Source: Stutzerimonas azotifigens (GTDB taxonomy: Bacteria; Pseudomonadota; Gammaproteobacteria; Pseudomonadales; Pseudomonadaceae). From it: DNA of 64,000 nucleotides. The stretch spans positions 62,001-126,000 of the forward strand of contig NZ_JAAMRF010000007.1 of the NCBI RefSeq assembly GCF_013522725.1. Direction: 5' to 3'. Shown here piece by piece: positions 33,301 to 41,734 of this stretch. The position numbers and the translations under genes are program-made. The stretch's first letter is position 1, and the number at the start of each line of letters is the position of its first letter. The notes beneath the pieces were generated by a model. That model worked only from the letters and a program-made list of their open reading frames with translations. It searched no databases and was not told the origin of the DNA.

Positions 33301-34048
33301 ATTGGTAATTGAGGATGCCTTCGACCAGTTCGCCATACTTGCCCTTGAACTGTACGCGGTGCTTTGCGCAACTGTGCGTCTCGCGCGCCTGCATGCGCAA
33401 TGCGTCGCGCTGTGCGAGGTCCGCCCACATGCCTATCTCCAGGGTGGTGCGGCCGGCGACTTCGTTCTCGCACCAGCCGAGCAGGCGGGTGAAGTGTTGG
33501 TTGATCGCAACGATACGGGCGTCGTCATAACGCACCAGCATCACCAGGTCGGGGCTCAGCTGGAACAGGCTGGCGAAACGTTTTTCCGAACTCAGCAGTT
33601 GCAGTTCCTTTTCCTGCCATTCGGTCACGTCGCGCAACACGCCGATCAGCACCGGCTCGCCCCGTTCGCCGCTGTGCAGCTGACCGCTGATTTCCAGCCA
33701 GCGCAGCGTGCCGTCGGGCCAGCGGACCCGGTGCCTGAGGTGGCAGTGACCTACGGCGCCACTGGCAATCTCCTTGAACGTGGAGGCAACTGCCGGGCGA
33801 TCCTCCTCGGCTACCAGAACCAGGTAGTCGAAACCCTCCTGGACCTTCTGGTCGGCAGCGAAGCCGAACAGCATCGGCGCGCCATCGGACCAGCTCACTC
33901 GTCCGGTATCGAGGTCCCAGCACCAGGCGCCCAGCCGGGCGCTGCGTAACGCAGCGAGCACCCGGCTGTTATGGACGGCTGGCTGTTCGGCATCGCTCGG
34001 ATCGTAAGCGCTGATATGAGGAAGTGCAGGGGGGTGACTGTCTGGCAT
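30389..34048 (-). CDS. Multi-PAS GGDEF-EAL cyclic-di-GMP signalling protein
   Basis: The 1219-residue protein has about six PAS/PAC sensor modules in the first 790 residues (repeated AFRTTPDAAAISERDSG / SPDAITIYNRQSG-type segments). A GGDEF domain follows, with intact GGDEF at about 862-866 preceded five residues earlier by RQED, an RxxD inhibitory site. The EAL domain (EALLRWKHP near 995, DDFGTGYSSL, LKIDQSFVR, EGVEEQ) is also intact. Both cyclase and phosphodiesterase activities are thus possible. No membrane helix is seen, so it should be a cytoplasmic sensor controlling biofilm or motility. It is convergent with hsp20. Confidence 0.93.
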   Translation of the reverse strand: MPDSHPPALPHISAYDPSDAEQPAVHNSRVLAALRSARLGAWCWDLDTGRVSWSDGAPMLFGFAADQKVQEGFDYLVLVAEEDRPAVASTFKEIASGAVGHCHLRHRVRWPDGTLRWLEISGQLHSGERGEPVLIGVLRDVTEWQEKELQLLSSEKRFASLFQLSPDLVMLVRYDDARIVAINQHFTRLLGWCENEVAGRTTLEIGMWADLAQRDALRMQARETHSCAKHRVQFKGKYGELVEGILNYQCLELEGDSFVLCTFIDMREQWQAETALRNSEDKFAKAFRTTPDAAAISERDSGRLLEINPSFERQFGWSKEDALGRTFVDLGLYDTQARERLIETLARSGNLISNYPVELRSRTGLLSQHLLFGGEIELDGQPCLFFTARDVTDQRLQAQALQESQERLTLALESAELGTWDWHIPSGMLYGSPRSANLQGMDEGPYHGSFREFFARVPEADRQTMRNAYADLVAGRTTFYQATYRSQLPGGEIRHLESTAKLYRDDEGRPLRMAGIVMDITERVRREQRLAASEAKFATLFQSSPDPISVTRVRDGAFIEVNPSFSETFGWPAAEIIGRTAPDIHFWKNEQQRRQLYTKLVREQALDNAEAEYRTREGRIITCLVSSRLIQVEGETCITTTFLDVTERHQAEAALRASEVKFAKAFHSSPDAITIYNRQSGQFIEVNEGFHRLTGYRPEEAAGRTAEELNLWTDPQQQEQIIQAVKVHGRFLHREMRVRHRNGGVRSVEVSVEPFELNGLDCLLLSARDITQLKDAQAQIQHLAYHDPLTNLPNRALLMDRLNQQIAMHKRHDLHGALLFLDLDHFKHINDSLGHPVGDAVLKLVTARLEVSVRQEDTVARLGGDEFVVLLTGLHGKLTDVTRQVTRVAEKLRHLLAEPMLFDGHRLQVTPSIGIALIPEHGDTPADLLKRADIALYRAKDEGRNAIQLFHGSMQEAASARLRMENDLRIALARGEFELHLQPQVDARSNAVIGAEALLRWKHPVLGPQSPAQFIPVLEESGLIIEVGNWVLREAARQAAELLQAGLVRTDDFSMCINISPRQFRQDGFVERVDRILGSSDLPPHMVKLEITENIVIHSLDDTIAKMLELKALGLSFAMDDFGTGYSSLTYLKCLPVDLLKIDQSFVRDAIDDGNDADIIRAIIAMAASMGLEVIAEGVEEQAQLDLLQKEGCNLYQGYLFSRPLPFAEFCALLAQRNS

Positions 34049-34120
34049 GCTCGGCCTTATCTCGTGCGTTGCGGCAACGCTGCCCGAAACATCGGCGGTT
34101 GAGGTGATTGAAGGCCCACG

Positions 34121-35023
34121 TTAGCGGGAGTCGACCCCGCTGTGCAACTTGGCCCGATCAGCGTCAACCAGCGCCATGAAAGCGCGAGCGGCGTTGGACA
34201 GGGTCCGTTCGGTATGAAAGATGTAGCCCAGCGTACGGCTCAGACTTACGCCCGGGAGCGGCAGCGCCACCACTTGGTCGTCGTCACGCATGGTGCGCGG
34301 CAGTACGCTCCAGGCCAGGCCGATGGACACCATCATCTTGATGGTTTCCAGATAGTTGGTGCTCATGCTGATGGTCGGCGTCAGCCCCTGGGCTTCGAAC
34401 AGGCGTTGCACGATGTGATGGGTGAAGGTGTTCCCACCGGGGAATACTGCGGGGTGCCGGGCGACATCCGACAGCGTGATCGGGCCGTTGCTGGCCAGCG
34501 GATGCTCCGGAGCGGCGACGAAGTCGAGCGGATCGTTCCATATTTCAACCGCCCGGATCGGCGCCGCGGTCCGTGGGGCCAGGGTGATCACCGCCAGTTC
34601 GGCGCGGCCATGCAGGACTTCTTCATAAGCGACTTCCGAGTCCAGAAAACGGATATCGAGGGTCACGCCGGGGTATTCCCGGGTAAAGGCGCGCAGCAAC
34701 GGTGGCAATCGGTGCAGGCCGATGTGGTGGCTGGTCGCCAGGCTCAGCCGGCCGCCGACATCACCGTTGAGGTTGCGCAGCGCCCTGCGGGTGTCGTCCA
34801 GCACGCCGAGAATCTGGTAGGCCCGTGGCAACAGCGCCCGGCCTGCCTCGGTCAGGCCGACCTGACGGCCCAGGCGGTCGAACAGGCGCACGCCCAGTTG
34901 CTGCTCCAGGGCGGCGATGCGCTTGCTGACAGCCGGTTGGGTCAGGTGCAGCCGCTCGGCCGCCTCGGAAAAACTGCCGGTTTCGGCGATGGCGACAAAC
35001 GCGTTGAGATTAGCCAGGTCCAT
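34121..35023 (-). CDS. LysR-family regulator divergent from leuC
   Basis: The 300-residue regulator starts MDLANLNAFVAIAETGSFSE at 35023; an upstream in-frame start at 35044 is less likely. It has the HTH SEAAERLHLTQPAVSKRIAA and a CysB/CbbR-like effector domain. It is divergent from leuC, as in Pseudomonas where a LysR gene precedes leuCD, and a perfect T-N11-A repeat (35062-35076) lies between them. It is therefore a likely regulator of leucine biosynthesis, by position only. Confidence 0.88.
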   Translation of the reverse strand: MDLANLNAFVAIAETGSFSEAAERLHLTQPAVSKRIAALEQQLGVRLFDRLGRQVGLTEAGRALLPRAYQILGVLDDTRRALRNLNGDVGGRLSLATSHHIGLHRLPPLLRAFTREYPGVTLDIRFLDSEVAYEEVLHGRAELAVITLAPRTAAPIRAVEIWNDPLDFVAAPEHPLASNGPITLSDVARHPAVFPGGNTFTHHIVQRLFEAQGLTPTISMSTNYLETIKMMVSIGLAWSVLPRTMRDDDQVVALPLPGVSLSRTLGYIFHTERTLSNAARAFMALVDADRAKLHSGVDSR

Positions 35024-35061
35024 GATTGCGCTCGGGGTGAACAAGGTCCCATTCTATTGGG

Positions 35062-35076
35062 ATTCCTGAAAGGAAT
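35062..35076. promoter_or_regulatory. LysR T-N11-A box between lysR and leuC
   Basis: ATTCC-TGAAA-GGAAT is a perfect 5-bp inverted repeat with the T-N11-A spacing. It lies 39 bp from the LysR start and 108 bp from leuC, the classical recognition-site position for an autoregulated LysR protein. Confidence 0.65.
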
Positions 35077-35183
35077 GCATTGAATGAAAAATATGAATTT
35101 GAGTAATGATGACGTAAGCCCTAGCATCATCCCCATAAGCGCAAGGGCTATTGCCCCGCATAGAAACTGATGAGGAACGTCCG

Positions 35184-36611
35184 ATGGCCGGCAAAACGCT
35201 CTACGACAAGCTCTGGGAAATGCATGAGGTCAAGCGTCGCGACGATGGTTCGTCGCTGATCTACATCGACCGCCACATCCTGCATGAAGTGACTTCGCCG
35301 CAGGCCTTCGAAGGCCTTCGCCTGGCTGGCCGCCGCCCATGGCGCATCGATGCCAACATCGCGACGCCGGACCACAACGTCCCCACCACGCGTGCGGAGC
35401 GCCAGGGCGGCCTCGAATCCATCGCCGACGAGGTGTCACGCATCCAGGTGCAGACCCTCGATGAGAACTGCGACGACTTCGGCATCCTCGAATTCAAGAT
35501 GAACGACGTGCGTCAGGGGATCGTTCATGTGATCGGCCCGGAGCAGGGCGCTACCTTGCCGGGCATGACCGTCGTCTGTGGCGACTCGCATACCTCGACC
35601 CACGGCGCATTCGGCGCGCTGGCCCACGGCATCGGCACGTCCGAGGTCGAGCATGTGCTGGCCACCCAGTGCCTGGTCGCGAAGAAAATGAAGAACATGC
35701 AGGTGCGTGTCGAAGGCACGCTGCCGTTCGGCGTCACCGCCAAGGACATCGTGCTCGCGGTCATCGGCAAGATCGGCACCGCCGGCGGCAACGGCCATGC
35801 GCTGGAATTCGCCGGCAGTGCGATCCGCGATCTGTCCATGGAAGGCCGCATGACCATCTGCAACATGTCCATCGAGGCGGGTGCGCGGGTCGGCATGGTG
35901 GCGGTGGACGAAAAGACCATCGCCTATGTCGAAGGCCGCCCGTTCGCGCCGAAGGGCGCTGATTGGGACAAGGCGGTAGAGCTCTGGAAGGGTCTGGTTT
36001 CCGACGCCGATGCCGTGTTCGATACCGTCGTCGAGCTGAAGGCCGAAGACATCAAGCCGCAGGTCAGCTGGGGCACTTCGCCGGAAATGGTGCTCGCCGT
36101 GGATCAGAACGTGCCGGACCCGGCCGTCGAGGCCGACCCGGTCAAGCGCGACTCCATCGTCCGGGCGCTCAAGTACATGGGCCTGGCGGCCAACCAGCCG
36201 ATCACCGAGATAAGGCTGGACCGCGTATTCATCGGCTCCTGCACAAACTCGCGCATCGAAGATCTGCGTGCCGCTGCGGAAGTGGCGCGCGGTCGCAAGG
36301 TCGCCGCAACGGTCAAGCAGGCCATGGTCGTACCGGGCTCCGGCCTGGTGAAGCAGCAGGCCGAAGCCGAGGGGCTGGACAAGATCTTCATCGAAGCCGG
36401 CTTCGAGTGGCGCGAACCGGGCTGCTCCATGTGCCTGGCGATGAACCCGGACAAGCTCGGCAACGGCGAGCATTGCGCTTCGACCTCCAACCGCAACTTC
36501 GAAGGCCGCCAGGGCGCCGGTGGGCGCACCCATCTGGTCAGTCCGGCGATGGCCGCCGCCGCTGCGGTCAGTGGCCGCTTCGTCGATGTTCGTGAATTAA
36601 TCCAGGCCTGA
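35184..36611 (+). CDS. leuC: 3-isopropylmalate dehydratase large subunit LeuC
   Basis: The 475-residue large subunit begins [20 protein letters not shown]. It isomerises 2-isopropylmalate to 3-isopropylmalate with LeuD using a 4Fe-4S cluster. The cluster cysteines are visible in FIGSCTNSR and in [19 protein letters not shown] precedes the ATG at 35184; a start at 35151 is less likely. It is followed 10 nt later by leuD. Confidence 0.96.
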   Translation: MAGKTLYDKLWEMHEVKRRDDGSSLIYIDRHILHEVTSPQAFEGLRLAGRRPWRIDANIATPDHNVPTTRAERQGGLESIADEVSRIQVQTLDENCDDFGILEFKMNDVRQGIVHVIGPEQGATLPGMTVVCGDSHTSTHGAFGALAHGIGTSEVEHVLATQCLVAKKMKNMQVRVEGTLPFGVTAKDIVLAVIGKIGTAGGNGHALEFAGSAIRDLSMEGRMTICNMSIEAGARVGMVAVDEKTIAYVEGRPFAPKGADWDKAVELWKGLVSDADAVFDTVVELKAEDIKPQVSWGTSPEMVLAVDQNVPDPAVEADPVKRDSIVRALKYMGLAANQPITEIRLDRVFIGSCTNSRIEDLRAAAEVARGRKVAATVKQAMVVPGSGLVKQQAEAEGLDKIFIEAGFEWREPGCSMCLAMNPDKLGNGEHCASTSNRNFEGRQGAGGRTHLVSPAMAAAAAVSGRFVDVRELIQA

Positions 36612-36621
36612 GGAGACCGAC

Positions 36622-37269
36622 ATGAAGGCATTCACCCAGCACACCGGTCTCGTCGCGCCGCTCGATCGCGCCAATGTCGACACCGATCAGATCATCCCCA
36701 AGCAGTTTCTGAAGTCCATCAAGCGCACCGGCTTCGGTCAGAACCTGTTCGATGAATGGCGTTATCTGGACGTGGGGCAGCCCAACCAGGATTGTTCGAA
36801 TCGTCCGGTCAATCAGGATTTCGTCCTCAACTTCCCGCGTTATCAGGGTGCCAGCGTGCTGCTGGCGCGGGAAAACTTCGGCTGCGGCTCGTCCCGCGAA
36901 CACGCGCCCTGGGCGCTTGATGAATACGGCTTCCGCACCATCATCGCGCCGAGCTTCGCCGACATCTTCTACAACAACAGTTTCAAGAACGGCCTGCTGC
37001 CGATCGTATTGAAAGAAAAAGAGGTCGATGCGCTCTTCGAACAGGCCGAAGCGACCGAGGGCTACCAGCTCACCATCGATCTCGCGGCGCAGACGGTAAC
37101 CCGCCCGGACGGCGTGCAGTACGGGTTCGAGGTCGATGCCTTCCGCAAGCACTGCCTGCTCAACGGGCTGGACGACATCGGCCTGACCCTGCAGGACGCA
37201 GAGGCGATCAAGACCTTCGAAAACCGCCACCAGCAAAGCCAGCCCTGGCTGTTCGGCGCCATCAAGTAA
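36622..37269 (+). CDS. leuD: 3-isopropylmalate dehydratase small subunit LeuD
   Basis: The 215-residue swivel-domain subunit begins [20 protein letters not shown] and contains the substrate-binding [16 protein letters not shown]. It pairs with LeuC in the cytoplasm. GAGGAGACC upstream and a 10-nt gap from leuC show tight coupling. Confidence 0.96.
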   Translation: MKAFTQHTGLVAPLDRANVDTDQIIPKQFLKSIKRTGFGQNLFDEWRYLDVGQPNQDCSNRPVNQDFVLNFPRYQGASVLLARENFGCGSSREHAPWALDEYGFRTIIAPSFADIFYNNSFKNGLLPIVLKEKEVDALFEQAEATEGYQLTIDLAAQTVTRPDGVQYGFEVDAFRKHCLLNGLDDIGLTLQDAEAIKTFENRHQQSQPWLFGAIK

Positions 37270-37339
37270 TCGCCTGCGGCGGATCGCCAACGAGCCTGGT
37301 GATCTGCCCACGGCCACTTTCTAATCAGGAGCGACGCGC

Positions 37340-38101
37340 ATGACAAATGCTCACAGCCAGGTGGTACAGAAGCAGTTCGGCGAGCAGGCCAGCGCTTACC
37401 TGAACAGTGCCGTTCATGCGCAGGGTCCTGAATTCGCCGAGTTGCTGGCGGCCGTGGAGGGGCATGGAAGCGCGCAGCTGCTCGACCTGGGCTGTGGCGC
37501 CGGGCACGTTTCCTTCCATCTTGCTCCAGCAGTAGGCAAGGTGGTGGCGTATGACCTTTCTCAGCAGATGCTCGATGTGGTCGCGCAAACGGCCGATGCG
37601 AGAGGGTTGGGCAATATCGAGACGGTACTTGGCGCGGCCGAGCGGTTGCCGTTCGAGGACGCGAGCTTCGACTTCGTCGTCAGCCGTTTTTCAGCTCATC
37701 ACTGGAGCGATCTCGGGCAAGCGCTGCGCGAGACAAAGCGTGTGCTCAAGCCTGGCGGTGTGGCGGCCTTCGTCGATGTCGCCGCGCCCGGCCTGCCGTT
37801 GCTCGATACCCATCTGCAAACGATCGAGTTGCTGCGCGACAGCAGCCACGTACGCAACTACTCGCCTGCCGAGTGGGCGCGCCAGTTGGGCGAGGCCGGG
37901 TTGCGCGTGACGGCGGAAAAGACCCAGCGGTTGCGTCTGGAGTATCAGTCCTGGGTCGACCGGATGCGTACGCCCGAGGTATTTCGTGCCGCCATCCTGG
38001 AGCTTCATCGGGCGGCCAGCGAGGAAGTTCGGGCCTATTTCGAAATTACCGACGACGGCTCGTTCAGCACCGATGTGTTGCTGATCTGGGCCGGGCGTTG
38101 A
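37340..38101 (+). CDS. Class I SAM-dependent methyltransferase
   Basis: The 253 residues are UbiE/type-11 methyltransferase-like: motif I LLDLGCGAGHVSFHL (about residues 47-61), motif II-III VLGAAERLPFEDASFDFVVS, and RVLKPGGVAAFVDVA. The substrate is unknown. It lies between leuD and leuB, a position also occupied by a methyltransferase gene in other Pseudomonas, so it is probably cotranscribed with the leucine genes without an obvious biosynthetic role. Confidence 0.88.
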   Translation: MTNAHSQVVQKQFGEQASAYLNSAVHAQGPEFAELLAAVEGHGSAQLLDLGCGAGHVSFHLAPAVGKVVAYDLSQQMLDVVAQTADARGLGNIETVLGAAERLPFEDASFDFVVSRFSAHHWSDLGQALRETKRVLKPGGVAAFVDVAAPGLPLLDTHLQTIELLRDSSHVRNYSPAEWARQLGEAGLRVTAEKTQRLRLEYQSWVDRMRTPEVFRAAILELHRAASEEVRAYFEITDDGSFSTDVLLIWAGR

Positions 38102-38138
38102 TCCCCTATTGGCGCCTTGCGCCTAAAGAGAGAACACG

Positions 38139-39221
38139 ATGAGCAAACAGATTCTGATTCTTCCCGGCGATGGCATTGGCCCGGAAATCATGGCCGAGGC
38201 GGTCAAGGTGCTGGAGTTGGCCAACGACAAATACCAGCTCGATTTCGCGCTGAGTTACGACGAGCTGGGCGGTGCGGCGATCGACAAGTACGGCGTGCCG
38301 CTGGCCGACGAGACGCTGGAGCGCGCCCGTGCCGCCGATGCCATCCTGCTGGGCGCCGTCGGCGGTCCGAAGTGGGACACCATCGACCCGGCCATCCGTC
38401 CCGAGCGCGGCCTGCTGAAGATCCGCTCGCAGCTGGGGCTGTTCGGCAACCTGCGCCCGGCGCTGCTTTATCCGCAGCTCGCCGATGCCTCCAGCCTGAA
38501 GCCGGAAATCGTCGCTGGCCTGGACATCCTCATCGTTCGTGAGCTGACCGGCGGCATCTACTTCGGCCAGCCGCGCGAAAGCCGGGTGCTGGAGAACGGC
38601 GAGCGCATGGCCTACGACACGCTGCCCTACAGCGAGAGCGAAATTCGCCGTATCGCCAAGGTCGGTTTCGACATGGCGCGCGTGCGCGGCAAGAAGCTCT
38701 GCTCGGTGGACAAGGCCAACGTGCTCGCCTCCAGCCAGCTGTGGCGCGCGGTGATAGAGGAGGTGGCGAAGGACTATCCGGACGTCGAGCTCAGCCACAT
38801 GTACGTCGACAACGCGGCGATGCAGCTGGTACGCGCGCCCAAGCAATTTGACGTGATCGTCACCGACAACATGTTTGGCGACATTCTGTCGGACGAGGCT
38901 TCCATGCTCACCGGCTCGATCGGCATGCTGCCGTCCGCTTCGCTGGACTCGAACAACAAGGGCATGTTCGAGCCTTGTCATGGCTCGGCGCCGGATATCG
39001 CCGGCAAGGGCATCGCCAACCCGCTCGCCACCATACTGTCGGTCTCGATGATGCTGCGTTACAGCTTCGGCCAATCGGCCGCTGCCGACGCCATCGAGCA
39101 GGCCGTCAGCAATGTGCTCGATCAGGGGCTGCGCACCGGTGATATCCACTCGGTGGGCATGACCAAGGTCGGTACGCGGGAAATGGGCGATGCGGTAGTC
39201 GCGGCGCTCGCGAAGTTGTAA
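38139..39221 (+). CDS. leuB: 3-isopropylmalate dehydrogenase LeuB
   Basis: The 360-residue NAD-dependent oxidative decarboxylase begins [20 protein letters not shown]. It has the beta-decarboxylating dehydrogenase signature [20 protein letters not shown] and the substrate-binding [20 protein letters not shown]. It converts 3-isopropylmalate to 2-oxoisocaproate. GAGAG precedes the ATG, and the gene is 37 nt after the methyltransferase. Confidence 0.96.
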   Translation: MSKQILILPGDGIGPEIMAEAVKVLELANDKYQLDFALSYDELGGAAIDKYGVPLADETLERARAADAILLGAVGGPKWDTIDPAIRPERGLLKIRSQLGLFGNLRPALLYPQLADASSLKPEIVAGLDILIVRELTGGIYFGQPRESRVLENGERMAYDTLPYSESEIRRIAKVGFDMARVRGKKLCSVDKANVLASSQLWRAVIEEVAKDYPDVELSHMYVDNAAMQLVRAPKQFDVIVTDNMFGDILSDEASMLTGSIGMLPSASLDSNNKGMFEPCHGSAPDIAGKGIANPLATILSVSMMLRYSFGQSAAADAIEQAVSNVLDQGLRTGDIHSVGMTKVGTREMGDAVVAALAKL

Positions 39222-39321
39222 TCTTTTCCGTTCGCCCCGACGGGCTGCCTTCAGCCTGGCTTGCGGTATTGGCACGGGGGTGCCGACTGCGGGGCGACAC
39301 ATTCAATAAAGGTGTAGTGCG

Positions 39322-40434
39322 ATGAAACGTGTAGGTCTGATCGGTTGGCGGGGCATGGTCGGCTCCGTGCTTATGCAGCGGATGCTCGAAGAGCGGGATT
39401 TCGACCTGATCGAGCCGGTATTCTTCACCACGTCCAACGTGGGCGGGCAGGGCCCGGAGATTGGCAAGGACACCGCGCCCTTGAAGGACGCCTACAGCAT
39501 CGATGAGCTCAAGGGGCTCGATGTCATCCTGACCTGCCAGGGCGGCGACTACACCAACGAAGTATTCCCCAAGCTGCGCGAAGCCGGCTGGCAGGGTTAC
39601 TGGATCGACGCGGCCTCGGCGCTGCGCATGCAGGACGATGCGGTGATCGTTCTCGACCCGGTCAACCGTCGGGTGATCGACCAGCAGCTCGATGCGGGTA
39701 CACGCAACTACATTGGCGGCAATTGCACCGTCAGCCTGATGTTGATGGGCCTCGGCGGCTTATTCGAAGCTGGTCTGGTCGAGTGGATGAGTGCAATGAC
39801 CTACCAGGCCGCCTCCGGCGCCGGCGCGCAGAACATGCGTGAGCTGATCCGTCAGATGGGTGCGATCAATGCGGCGGTGGCCGACGATCTCGCTGATCCT
39901 GCCAGTGCGATCCTGGAAATCGATCGCCAGGTCGCCCAGACACAGCGTGGCGAAGGCTTCCCAATCGACAACTTCGGCGTTCCGCTGGCCGGCAGCCTGA
40001 TTCCCTATATCGACAAGGAGCTGCCCAATGGGCAGAGCCGCGAGGAGTGGAAGGCGCAGGCGGAGACCAACAAGATTCTCGGGCGTTTCAAGAACCCGAT
40101 TCCGGTCGATGGCATCTGCGTGCGCATCGGGGCCATGCGTTGCCACAGCCAGGCGCTGACCATCAAGCTGAACAAGGATGTGCCGATTTCGGACATCGAG
40201 GGGCTGATCAGCCAGCACAATCCCTGGGTTCGCCTGGTCTCCAACCACCGCGAAGACAGCATTCGCGACCTTACGCCGACAGCGGTCACCGGCACCCTGG
40301 ACGTACCGGTCGGGCGCCTGCGCAAGCTCAACATGGGCTCGCATTACCTGGGTGCATTCACCGTCGGCGACCAACTGCTCTGGGGCGCTGCGGAGCCGCT
40401 GCGTCGCATGCTGCGGATCCTCCTGGAGCGCTGA
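39322..40434 (+). CDS. asd: Aspartate-semialdehyde dehydrogenase Asd
   Basis: The 370-residue enzyme begins [20 protein letters not shown] with the NADP motif. The active-site Cys135 is in [12 protein letters not shown], the same position as E. coli Asd. It reduces aspartyl phosphate for Lys, Thr, Met and diaminopimelate synthesis. A strong terminator follows, separating it from the catalytically dead paralogue downstream. Confidence 0.96.
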   Translation: MKRVGLIGWRGMVGSVLMQRMLEERDFDLIEPVFFTTSNVGGQGPEIGKDTAPLKDAYSIDELKGLDVILTCQGGDYTNEVFPKLREAGWQGYWIDAASALRMQDDAVIVLDPVNRRVIDQQLDAGTRNYIGGNCTVSLMLMGLGGLFEAGLVEWMSAMTYQAASGAGAQNMRELIRQMGAINAAVADDLADPASAILEIDRQVAQTQRGEGFPIDNFGVPLAGSLIPYIDKELPNGQSREEWKAQAETNKILGRFKNPIPVDGICVRIGAMRCHSQALTIKLNKDVPISDIEGLISQHNPWVRLVSNHREDSIRDLTPTAVTGTLDVPVGRLRKLNMGSHYLGAFTVGDQLLWGAAEPLRRMLRILLER

Positions 40435-40458
40435 TCGCGCCTGCATCGGCCACATCGA

Positions 40459-40489
40459 AACGCCACGCCCTGCCGTGGCGTTTTTTTTT
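40459..40489 (+). terminator. Rho-independent terminator after asd
   Basis: AACGCCACG (40459-40467) pairs with CGTGGCGTT (40474-40482) around a 6-nt loop, followed by a run of T to 40489. Confidence 0.95.
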
Positions 40490-40572
40490 GCCAATCCGGC
40501 CGGACGCCGTAATCGCTTGCAGCCTGTGGCCAAATCGCTACAGTGCCTGTCGCTCAATAACAGGAGACGCTC

Positions 40573-41583
40573 ATGTCGCAGCTTGTTCATGTGGCCATCG
40601 CAGGCGCGGCCAGCGCTATCGGCGAGGCCCTGGTGGAAATAGCCGAAGAACGAGGATTTCCGATTGGCGACCTGCATGTGATCGACGAGGGTGACTCGAT
40701 CGGTCAGAGCCTGCCCTACAAGGGCCGCAATCTGCGCGTTCGCGATGTAGCCCAGTTCGATTTCAATCAGGTCGGCCTGGTGTTCTTTGCGGGTGAAGTG
40801 GCATTGCTCGATCGTTACCTCGGTGCCGCGCGCCAGGCCGGTTGCGCAGTGATAGACGTGACCTCCGGCAAGAACTCTGCTGCGCTGCCATGCGTCGTGC
40901 CCGAGCTCAACGCGCAACGGCTCGCCTCGATGAGCAAGCCAGTCTGCGTCAGCTCGCCGGCCCCCGAAGCCACCGCGTTGGCAGTGGTGCTTGCGCCTCT
41001 GCTCGATCTGCTGAGTCTCGAGCGTATCACCGTGACCGCTTGCGTTCCGGTGTCCTCTCGCGGACGCCGCGGGGTCAATGAACTGGCGAGGCAGACCGCC
41101 GAGCTGCTCAATGCACGGCCGCTGGAGCCACGCGTGTTCGGCCAGCAGGTCGCCTTCAACTTATTAGGGGCTGACGACACGCCTGAAGCGGATGGCCATA
41201 CCATCCTTGAAAAACGGTTTGCGAACGAGCTCAAGCAATTGCTCGACAAGCCGCTATTACCCATTGCGGTTAGTTGCATACTGGCGCCCGTCTTCTTTGG
41301 AAGCAGCCTGAGTGTGTCGCTGCTCTGTGCAGACGAGGTCGATCTTGATGCTGTCTCGCAGGCACTGGAGCAGGCTCCGGGGTTGGAGCTGGCGGCCATC
41401 GGCGAGCAACCGAGCGTCGTGGGTGACGCAATAGGTCAGGATGTGGTGCATGTTGGCAGGGTGCGTCATGGGCATGATGATCGACGCCAAGTCAATTTGT
41501 GGATTGTGTCTGATAACGTGCGAAAAGGGGCTGCACTTAACGCCGTGCAGACCGGTGAGTTGTTGATAAAACACTATCTGTAA
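40573..41583 (+). CDS. usg: Asd-like protein lacking the catalytic cysteine (Usg type)
   Basis: This 336-residue paralogue of Asd begins MSQLVHVAIAGAASAIGEAL. Where Asd has GGNCTVSL this protein reads VCVSSPAPEATALAVVL, so the nucleophilic Cys is gone. The second-domain start LSLERITVTACVPVSSRGRR is kept. This matches the Usg group found beside truA in gammaproteobacteria. Function is unknown; it is unlikely to be a dehydrogenase. GGAGA precedes the ATG. It lies between the asd terminator and fimV. Confidence 0.85.
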   Translation: MSQLVHVAIAGAASAIGEALVEIAEERGFPIGDLHVIDEGDSIGQSLPYKGRNLRVRDVAQFDFNQVGLVFFAGEVALLDRYLGAARQAGCAVIDVTSGKNSAALPCVVPELNAQRLASMSKPVCVSSPAPEATALAVVLAPLLDLLSLERITVTACVPVSSRGRRGVNELARQTAELLNARPLEPRVFGQQVAFNLLGADDTPEADGHTILEKRFANELKQLLDKPLLPIAVSCILAPVFFGSSLSVSLLCADEVDLDAVSQALEQAPGLELAAIGEQPSVVGDAIGQDVVHVGRVRHGHDDRRQVNLWIVSDNVRKGAALNAVQTGELLIKHYL

Positions 41584-41734
41584 AAGATACTTACCGAAAA
41601 ATTGAAGAACGATTCTAGTTTGACAATACTGGCTTAGCTGATCGCTGACGGGGAACCGCCGCAAGACGGGCAGGCAGTGACTAACGAGCTCTCTCGAAGT
41701 TTGAGAAGAAAAAGATTAAACAAGGGATTTCACT

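Noticed and set aside
35436-36533. 365-codon minus-strand frame over leuC
   Set aside because: It is antisense to leuC with composition typical of a GC-rich shadow frame.
38106-39302. 398-codon minus-strand frame over leuB
   Set aside because: It is antisense to leuB with no recognisable domain.
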